In this document: positions 58,353 through 64,000 of the stretch, piece after piece
Position numbering within the stretch: position 1 is the first letter of the stretch
How the letters are laid out: each line of letters opens with the position of its first letter
NCBI GenBank assembly: GCA_045635785.1
Contig: JAZTWJ010000107.1
Coordinates: 1 to 64,000, forward strand
Direction: 5' to 3'
Source: Flemingiibacterium sp045635785
GTDB taxonomy: Bacteria; Bacillota; Clostridia; Oscillospirales; CAG-272
Length of the DNA: 64,000 nt
The notes under the pieces: model-generated
What the model was told of the DNA's origin: nothing
Databases searched by the model: none
What the model saw: only the letters and a program-made list of their open reading frames with translations
Program-made: the position numbers and the translations under genes

Positions 58353-58606
58353 AAATTCTCCTCAAAAAATGCCACCAGCTCAGCTAACGCCGCCTCTTCA
58401 TTTTCGCCCTCAACTCGCACCTCTATGGTATCGCCGCATCGCACGCCAAGACCCATGACGGCAAACAACCGCGACGCATTCGCCGACTGCTCTCCTTTGA
58501 TAAGCGTCACCGATACGCCCATCGACTTTACTTTATTGACCAGCATTCCTGCGGGGCGGGCATGAATGCCCGCCTCGTCCTTAATCTGATATTCAAATTT
58601 TTTCAT
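58349..58606 (-). CDS. ptsH: PTS phosphocarrier HPr, Ser46 replaced
   Basis: An 85-residue HPr with the phospho-His15 in GIHARPAG. Aligned from His15 without gaps, the regulatory site Ser46 of Gram-positive HPr (KSIMGVM) reads SRLFAVM, so position 46 is Arg and 45 is Ser. It should still carry phosphate for sugar uptake but may not be a normal target of HPr kinase. It lies 3 nt after ptsG, whose tail (GTGAGG) supplies the ribosome binding site. Confidence 0.93.
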   Translation of the reverse strand: MKKFEYQIKDEAGIHARPAGMLVNKVKSMGVSVTLIKGEQSANASRLFAVMGLGVRCGDTIEVRVEGENEEAALAELVAFFEENL

Positions 58607-58609
58607 CGT

Positions 58610-60724
58610 CTACCTCACAAGTTTCAAAAGATCCCGCGTGGGCGTGACGTCGCCCTCGGCAAGCGCCTTTATTTCGGAAAATTCGTCGCTGTTGCAAACG
58701 ACCATCGGTGTCGTCAGCGCATACCCCTCGTTTTTGATGCCCTCCATATCAAAGGAAACCAGCACCTCGCCTTTTTTTACTGTCTGCCCCTTGGTGACAT
58801 GGGTGGTGAAATATTTGCCGCCCAGCTTCACCGTATCAATGCCAATATGCAGCAGAATTTCACAACCCTCTGCCGTAAGATTCACGGCGTGCCCCGTATC
58901 GAACACATCTGCGACCACAGCATCGCAGGGTGCATACAGCCTGCCATCGGACGGTTCAACGGCAATGCCGTCACCAAGCATTTTCTTTGCGAAAACATCA
59001 TCGGGAACCTCGGCAAGCGGCACGATCCTTCCTGCCATATGGGCAGAGAGCATCCTATCTTCGCCACCGGAAGGTGCCACTTTTTCCACCTGCGCCGATG
59101 CGGTATGCGCGCCGATAATTTCATCCGTGCGTACCGCATCGGGCGAATCCATGAAGTCCTCAAGCTGTGATTTCACCACAGAAACCTGCGGTCCGTAAAT
59201 GATTTGCACACCCTCTCCCTTTCGGATGACACCGGATGCGCCGCTCTGTCGCAGGAGCGAATCGCTGACATGTGCGGGATTTTTCACCGTGACACGCAGT
59301 CGTGTGGCACAGGCATCCAGATCGGAGATATTAGTCTTTCCGCCGAGCCCTTTCAAAATGAGCGCAGGTACGAGAAGCGAGGCATCGTCGGCTTTATCCT
59401 TGCGGGCATTATAGTCTGCGCGGGTGTAAAGCTTGGTTTCCTCGTCATCCGCCTCTCTGCCGGGCGTTTTGAGATTCAGTCCGCGAATCATGAGACTAAA
59501 CAGGAAATAATATACCACCGCGTAAACCGCGCCGATGATCACGATCCATATCCAATTGGTCTTGGCATTTCCCTGCAAAATACCAAACAGCGTCAAGTCG
59601 ATCAGACCGCCCGAAAAGGTCATTCCCACACCCACGCCGAAGATATGCGTCAGCATGTAGGAAAGTCCCGCAAGCACGCAATGGATGGCATAAAGGATGG
59701 GAGAAACAAAGAGGAAGGTGAATTCAATGGGCTCGGTGATACCGGTAAGCATGGCAGTCAGCGCCGCCGATAATAAAAGGCCGCCCACGATTTTTCTTTT
59801 TTCAGGACGTGCCGCACGGTACATGGCAAATGCGGCGGCGGGCGAGCCGAAGATCATAAAGGGGAATTTTCCCGACATAAAGCGGGTTGCGGATACGGAA
59901 AAGCGTTCGGTCGCTTTGGATGCAAGCTCGGCGAAATAGATATTTTGCGCGCCTTGTACGAGCACGCCGTCGATGACCGCAGAGCCGCCCACCTCCGTCT
60001 GCCAGAAGGGCATATAAAAGACATGGTGCAATCCAAAGGGGATGAGCGCACGCTCTATGATGCCGTAGATCCATGTGCCCGCATACCCCGATGCCAGCAC
60101 CAAATTGCCAAGCGAAGCGATCAGCCGCTGTACGATCGGCCAAAGATAGAACATCAAAACGCCTACAAACAAAAAGACAAGGCTTGAAATGATCGGAACA
60201 AATCGCGTACCGCCAAAAAAAGCGAGCACCTGTGGAAGCCTTATTTTATAGAAGCGGTTATGCAAAGCCGCCACACCAAGTCCCACGATGATGCCGCCAA
60301 ATACGCCCATTTGGAGCGTTGGAATACCAAGCGCCGTGGTAGTAGAGTTGGCGGGTAAGCTTTCCACACCGCCGCCCATGTGGATGAGCGCGCTGATGGC
60401 GGTATTCATAACCAGATAGGCGACTGCGCCGGAAAGCGCCGCCACCTCCTTCTCCTTTTTCGCCATACCAATGGCAACACCCATGGCAAAAAGTAACGCA
60501 AGATTGTCAAAAACGACGCTGCCGGTTTTGCTCATAATATCGAGGATGGTGTAAAGGATACCTCCCTCATATATAATCCCCGTTAATCCATAGGTTTCGA
60601 GGGTGGTGGCGTTGGTGAAGGAGCTGCCGATGCCAAGCAGCAAGCCCGCCACCGGCAGAATCGCGATCGGAAGCATAAAGGAACGACCGACGCGCTGCAA
60701 TACGCCAAAAAAGCCGGATTTCAT
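58610..60724 (-). CDS. PTS glucose/GlcNAc-type transporter, EIICBA
   Basis: A 704-residue single-chain permease. EIIC covers about 1-415 with some ten membrane segments and the substrate-site stretch GITEPIEFTFLFV. EIIB has its phospho-Cys at residue 472 (DACATRLRV) and EIIA its phospho-His at about residue 626 (EILLHIGID). The order C-B-A and length match PtsG/NagE. It imports and phosphorylates glucose or N-acetylglucosamine; which cannot be told here. GAAAGGAAA lies 7 nt before the ATG at 60724. A terminator lies in its leader. Confidence 0.93.
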   Translation of the reverse strand: MKSGFFGVLQRVGRSFMLPIAILPVAGLLLGIGSSFTNATTLETYGLTGIIYEGGILYTILDIMSKTGSVVFDNLALLFAMGVAIGMAKKEKEVAALSGAVAYLVMNTAISALIHMGGGVESLPANSTTTALGIPTLQMGVFGGIIVGLGVAALHNRFYKIRLPQVLAFFGGTRFVPIISSLVFLFVGVLMFYLWPIVQRLIASLGNLVLASGYAGTWIYGIIERALIPFGLHHVFYMPFWQTEVGGSAVIDGVLVQGAQNIYFAELASKATERFSVSATRFMSGKFPFMIFGSPAAAFAMYRAARPEKRKIVGGLLLSAALTAMLTGITEPIEFTFLFVSPILYAIHCVLAGLSYMLTHIFGVGVGMTFSGGLIDLTLFGILQGNAKTNWIWIVIIGAVYAVVYYFLFSLMIRGLNLKTPGREADDEETKLYTRADYNARKDKADDASLLVPALILKGLGGKTNISDLDACATRLRVTVKNPAHVSDSLLRQSGASGVIRKGEGVQIIYGPQVSVVKSQLEDFMDSPDAVRTDEIIGAHTASAQVEKVAPSGGEDRMLSAHMAGRIVPLAEVPDDVFAKKMLGDGIAVEPSDGRLYAPCDAVVADVFDTGHAVNLTAEGCEILLHIGIDTVKLGGKYFTTHVTKGQTVKKGEVLVSFDMEGIKNEGYALTTPMVVCNSDEFSEIKALAEGDVTPTRDLLKLVR

Positions 60725-60816
60725 AATGATATTTCCTTTCCTATATAAAGATTCACGCCGTTATTATCGCCCAAAAAGAAAACAATCATACCAAACGCGA
60801 ATATTTCTCATTCCAC

Positions 60817-60848
60817 AAAAAAAGCCGCCACATAGCGTGACGGCTTTT
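60817..60848 (-). terminator. Terminator in the pts operon leader
   Basis: AAAAGCCG (60841-60848 side) and CGGCTTTT pair with an inner CAC/GTG step; the minus strand continues TTTTTTT. It lies about 95 nt upstream of the transporter start with no gene before it on that strand, so it is likely a regulated attenuator. Confidence 0.65.
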
Positions 60849-60934
60849 GCCTTGCTCTCACTTGGAAAAAAGCGCAGACTGCATAAAAAATTCCCAAACA
60901 TATTCGGACGGCATGCGGTGATAATAATAGCAGA

Positions 60935-60983
60935 GTCGGGCGGAAACGCCTTGACTCCCCTTAACAGATCGTCTCCGCCCGAC
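60935..60983. other. 10-bp inverted repeat, pts/SASP divergent region
   Basis: GTCGGGCGGA (60935-60944) and TCCGCCCGAC (60974-60983), perfect arms, with a 29-nt insert. It lies between the divergent transporter and SASP genes (338 nt without a gene). Just after it on the minus strand is TGCTATTAT, an extended -10-like box. Confidence 0.5.
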
Positions 60984-61062
60984 AATTTCGGTTTCGTGAA
61001 ATTTTGCGAAAAACGCGGATGCGGTCGATCATATAGATAGTTTGGGTAAAAGGAGAATAATT

Positions 61063-61323
61063 ATGTCTAACAACACAAACAAGATCGTTGTCCCCGAAGC
61101 AAAGGCTGCCATGGAGCAGTTCAAGATGCAGGCGGCTAATGAAGTGGGCGTCAATCTGAAGCAGGGCTACAACGGCGAACTCACATCCCGTCAGGCTGGC
61201 TCTATCGGCGGGCAGATGGTCAATAATATGAATCCCATACGAACCGAGGTTTTTGAGCGAAAGAGCAGAACTGCAAGGGGACATAAGCTTACGGTGCGGT
61301 ACATAGTCAAGCTGGCATTGTAA
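61063..61323 (+). CDS. Alpha/beta-type small acid-soluble spore protein
   Basis: An 86-residue SASP that would coat DNA in the spore. The core (about residues 12-56) has VPEAKAAMEQFKMQAANEVG, with the GPR protease site at MQA-NEVGV, and the DNA-binding LTSRQAGSIGGQMVNNM. It differs from the usual 60-70 residues by a basic 30-residue tail (FERKSRTARGHKLTVRY) unlike other SASPs. The start at 61063 has AGGAGA 7 nt upstream. Forespore sigma-G control is expected; only a loose CATATAGA is seen at 61029. Confidence 0.9.
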   Translation: MSNNTNKIVVPEAKAAMEQFKMQAANEVGVNLKQGYNGELTSRQAGSIGGQMVNNMNPIRTEVFERKSRTARGHKLTVRYIVKLAL

Positions 61324-61350
61324 AAGAGGGGATCAGAAGATCCCCTCTTT
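61323..61350. terminator. Terminator of SASP and M14 gene
   Basis: AAAGAGGGGATC (61323-61334) and GATCCCCTCTTT (61339-61350) around AGAA, perfect 12-bp stem. It starts at the SASP stop codon. Confidence 0.88.
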
Positions 61351-61383
61351 ATAGTTTGCGCTTACGTGTAATAGGTATATACC

Positions 61384-63462
61384 TTATTTCAGATATTGAT
61401 ACAGCGAATCAAAGGCACCAACCGTTTGTGCACGGAATATGGGAGAGTATCCGATCAGCACGATCTCGCCCTTGCCATAGCTTGTGCGAATAATGGCAGG
61501 CGTACCGTCGGGAATGATGCTGTTGCCTTGAAAGGTACCCTCAATTTGATATTTTTCGGCATAATAGGTTTCATGAATGTGCATCACGGGCATGAACCAT
61601 CCTACTGCATGAAAATCTTTGCCGTGCGCATTGACTCTATTCAGACGCATCTGAACGCCGGGATATTTTGCACCTACATCCTGAATATCCAGCCCGAACG
61701 TTTCGATTGCATAGGGCACCGCTCCGCCAAAGGCAATGAGACGACCGCCTTGCTCCACAAATGTCCGCAGTCCCTTCCTACCCGCCTCACGCAGTCCACT
61801 GCGATACTTTTGAGGCTGGTTGCCGAGGTACTCACTTTTGCAAAGAGATTCATCGCCGTCCATATACTGCTTGGTATCCTCCGGAAGGATCAAAATGTCT
61901 GCGTTCACATTACCGGAGATGATGTCATCATCCAAAACAGAACGGAAGGGACACTGATGCTGATCCAAAACGCAACGAAGCCAACCTTCATCCGTATTTC
62001 CGGAGTAGTAACGCTTGTAGATGGCGATCTTTTTATCAGTCTTCCAGCTGTAGGAAGCGGAGGTGTGGTGATAAACATCAAAATGTTCCTGATCAAATTC
62101 TGCGGAAGAAATCACATCTGCCGTAACATAGCCCGCAACAGACGACGATGGTATTTTACCGGGTGTGGTGTTGATCAGCGCATTGAGTATGAAAGCATAG
62201 GCACTCTGTGCTGTTGGGATGGCGATGGTTCCCTTGGGATATACCCTTGCATCTGCCACGAAGGATTCCTTTGCTTGATACATGGCAATACGGTGATGAG
62301 AAAGCGCTTCAAAAATCTTATCCGTGGACTCGCCTGCGGGAATCACATATAATGCGGCAATGCCGCTGTCGATCGCCTTTTGCTTTTGCTCTGCTGTTTT
62401 GTGACACATGGCATCCATCACACGCGCAGGATTGCGCCCCATGGTATCAAGGACTGCCATAGCGGCGACCTTCTGCTGTTTTACAATATCACCGAGCTTC
62501 CACAGACCGCCCTTCCAAGGGTTGGGGAAAAAGGGCGTGGGCTTCATGGGATCCTCATGAACACCAAAGGGCTTCAGCTGTTCTTTGTAGATCAAACGGG
62601 GGCTCGCCATTTTGGCATGGGAAGATTCGGTCAAAAGACCGACAATATTGTGTACACCGGCTACAGATCCAAAGCTGGCGGTGCCTGACGCGCCGAACAT
62701 TTCGCTGACGACACCTTGAACTCCTTCTGCCTCCAGCGCGTAGCCCATATCCGAGCCAAAGAAGTTTTGCTCACGCAAAACCATGGCGCTGATGCCGTTC
62801 GTGATGGGGCCTTTATATGGCGGGATAAACATTCGGCTTGTATAGCTTCCCATCTGATGGTGGTCCACAAACAGCTGGGGGCACCATTCCTCGTACATCG
62901 CCTTGGACAGATATTTGGATTCGACCAAATTGCAGAATGCCGCATCGCGGTTGTTATCATGACCTGCATAGTGATGGTACAGATAGGGATAGGTCGTTGC
63001 CTCGTGCTCCGTTCCCAAATACTCGTTGTAGAAATCAGTGATCATGATCTGACCGTCGGGATTGGCGCTGGGGATCATCACCAAAACCACATTATCCAAA
63101 ATGTGCGAATGATCGCCGCTTAAAAGCTCATATGCAAGCAGCGGAGACATTTGGGTGCCGCCAAGTTCCTTTGCGTGCAAGCTCATAGACTGCATGCAAA
63201 TGCATACGTTGCCGTTGTGACGCCCCTCGTACATCGCCATGCGAGAGTCAGCCTTGATCTGTTCCAGATTTGCCATGTTTTTTTCGGAGGTGATGACCAC
63301 CTGAATAAAGGGATTGCCGAGGGTGGTTTTGCCGATCTCTGTAACTTGTATACAGGGGCTTTCCTTTGCCAACAATTTGTAATATTCGCACAAGCGATCC
63401 CAACGGGCGATCTTATAATCATCGCCGGGGCAGAATCCAAAAAAGCTTTGTGGTGAGGTCAT
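61384..63462 (-). CDS. M14-family carboxypeptidase-like protein
   Basis: A 692-residue protein. The N-terminal M14 zinc peptidase domain (about 20-350) has the zinc pair HxxE in MSLHAKELGGTQ near residue 95, a substrate-Arg type NNRDAAF and the third ligand in FVDHHQMGS near residue 200. The C-terminal half (about 360-692) includes a glutamine-amidotransferase-like segment (GGRLIAFGGAVPYAIE), common in this large M14 group. No signal peptide is seen. The start at 63462 has GAAAGGAG 7 nt upstream. It follows a UROD-fold gene by 41 nt; the substrate is unknown. Confidence 0.85.
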   Translation of the reverse strand: MTSPQSFFGFCPGDDYKIARWDRLCEYYKLLAKESPCIQVTEIGKTTLGNPFIQVVITSEKNMANLEQIKADSRMAMYEGRHNGNVCICMQSMSLHAKELGGTQMSPLLAYELLSGDHSHILDNVVLVMIPSANPDGQIMITDFYNEYLGTEHEATTYPYLYHHYAGHDNNRDAAFCNLVESKYLSKAMYEEWCPQLFVDHHQMGSYTSRMFIPPYKGPITNGISAMVLREQNFFGSDMGYALEAEGVQGVVSEMFGASGTASFGSVAGVHNIVGLLTESSHAKMASPRLIYKEQLKPFGVHEDPMKPTPFFPNPWKGGLWKLGDIVKQQKVAAMAVLDTMGRNPARVMDAMCHKTAEQKQKAIDSGIAALYVIPAGESTDKIFEALSHHRIAMYQAKESFVADARVYPKGTIAIPTAQSAYAFILNALINTTPGKIPSSSVAGYVTADVISSAEFDQEHFDVYHHTSASYSWKTDKKIAIYKRYYSGNTDEGWLRCVLDQHQCPFRSVLDDDIISGNVNADILILPEDTKQYMDGDESLCKSEYLGNQPQKYRSGLREAGRKGLRTFVEQGGRLIAFGGAVPYAIETFGLDIQDVGAKYPGVQMRLNRVNAHGKDFHAVGWFMPVMHIHETYYAEKYQIEGTFQGNSIIPDGTPAIIRTSYGKGEIVLIGYSPIFRAQTVGAFDSLYQYLK

Positions 63463-63503
63463 GAGGGTCTCCTTTCAAAAATGGTTTATATTATTTTGTT
63501 ACG

Positions 63504-64000
63504 TCAGTTCATTTTGCCGTATTTAAGACCGGCATCAATAAAGCGGAGATAATTGTTCACCGCGTGGGGGGAGAGGGTGTTTTCATAGGGGCCGGCGGTG
63601 GGAGACAGAATAAACTTTCCGTCACTTGCCTGCGCGAAGGCATCCTTTACCTGCTCCTCGATCTCCTCGGGGGAAAGGCGAATCATATCGTCATACTGCA
63701 CCGGTCCGATCAATGCCATATCGCGGCCGAGGATCTCGCGCGCCTGCGTTAAGGTGCAGTCGCCGACGGGTGGCGCTTCGATAGTGTGAAGACCGTCGGG
63801 ATTGATCTCCTTCATGCCTTCTCTGACATGGAAAAGATTGCCGTGATAATGAACGATGGAAAGCTTTCCGTAGGAGCGGATCAGATCCACGATCTTCTTC
63901 ACATAGCGAACCGACAGCTCGTTGAAGCGGCTCGGTGAAACCAGCGGAGGCCCCGCAAATTCCGCACCAACGATAAAATAGCAATCCGCCACATCGTTTT
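63504..64000 (-). CDS. UROD-fold protein 7, 5' part outside window
   Basis: The C-terminal 165 residues of a UROD-superfamily protein; the frame is open to the window edge. The metal strand reads SIVHYHGNLFHVRE, so HxCG becomes HxHG, a possible alternative metal ligand. DGLHTIEAPPVGDCTLTQA and ALIGPVQYDDM match the later barrel strands. Upstream of the M14 gene and likely cotranscribed with it. It is a separate locus from the 42-51 kb cluster. Confidence 0.8.
   Translation of the reverse strand, partial: NDVADCYFIVGAEFAGPPLVSPSRFNELSVRYVKKIVDLIRSYGKLSIVHYHGNLFHVREGMKEINPDGLHTIEAPPVGDCTLTQAREILGRDMALIGPVQYDDMIRLSPEEIEEQVKDAFAQASDGKFILSPTAGPYENTLSPHAVNNYLRFIDAGLKYGKMN

Noticed and set aside
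61231..61323. Frameshift explaining the SASP tail
   Set aside because: The other two frames after GGQMVNNM give stops or peptides without SASP similarity.

Overview
The window looks like a chromosome segment from an uncultured, spore-forming, anaerobic member of the Clostridia (Oscillospirales-like gut lineage; this placement is inferred). The evidence is an alpha/beta-type SASP, a SpoVAF/GerA-family protein, a type III glutamine synthetase, a low-GC Gram-positive style PTS, near-consensus sigma-A promoters (TTGACA-17-TATAAT), strong AGGAGG-like ribosome binding sites and roughly 50% GC. I see no phage, insertion sequence, CRISPR array or rRNA.

Layout. 0-4 kb: tRNA-Pro, an orphan uroporphyrinogen-decarboxylase (UROD)-fold protein, MntP, D-lactate dehydrogenase and an aldo/keto-reductase-like protein. 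4-9.6 kb: a minus-strand run DUF1858-trmK-nif3-nudix-HD-glnN behind a perfect promoter. 9.6-15.6 kb: a minus-strand operon asnB, ATP-grasp ligase, aspartate racemase, murE, HIT, which reads as a D-Asp/D-Asn peptidoglycan cross-bridge pathway. 15.6-22.5 kb: ttcA, a cell-wall amidase, a SpoVAF-like protein, a DUF3048 lipoprotein, a small orphan gene, a frameshifted small gene, cyclophilin and an AraD-like pseudoenzyme. 22.5-26.7 kb: a fabV, acyltransferase and zinc-ribbon membrane protein operon, then an M23 peptidase. 26.8-32.5 kb: a tightly overlapped aromatic amino acid operon aroF-pheA-aroB-aroEK-aroA, with operator-like repeats before aroF. 32.7-39.3 kb: GDSL hydrolase, orphan response regulator, a secreted CuAO-chagasin protein, pgi and several small or hypothetical genes. 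39.5-53.6 kb: DUF1593 protein and sulfatase, then a corrinoid methyltransferase region (corrinoid protein, five UROD-fold proteins, DUF2284, reductive activator), then anaerobic sulfatase maturase and a permease. 53.7-61 kb: a GT4-CsaB fusion, a candidate small RNA, tRNA-Leu and tRNA-Thr, and ptsG-ptsH-ptsI. 61-64 kb: SASP, M14 carboxypeptidase-like protein and a truncated seventh UROD-fold gene.

How it works together. The corrinoid region looks like a methyl-transfer system: one corrinoid protein, an ATP/Fe-S activator that would reset oxidised cobalt, and several UROD-fold methyltransferases whose metal-binding motifs differ, as if tuned to different methyl donors. Sulfatase and its maturase suggest use of sulfated glycans. 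Cell-envelope genes (D-Asx cross-bridge, pyruvyl transferase fusion, amidase, M23) form a second theme.

The most unusual signal is a recurring 5' leader. In nine places a Shine-Dalgarno-like AAAGG box is separated from the start codon by a short hairpin whose two arms change together from copy to copy, usually followed by ATGGT about 10-13 nt before the start codon. In five copies the first arm could instead pair with the Shine-Dalgarno box, giving two mutually exclusive folds. Three copies also carry an upstream GCCC/GGGC mini-hairpin. I propose this as a candidate undescribed translational leader family.
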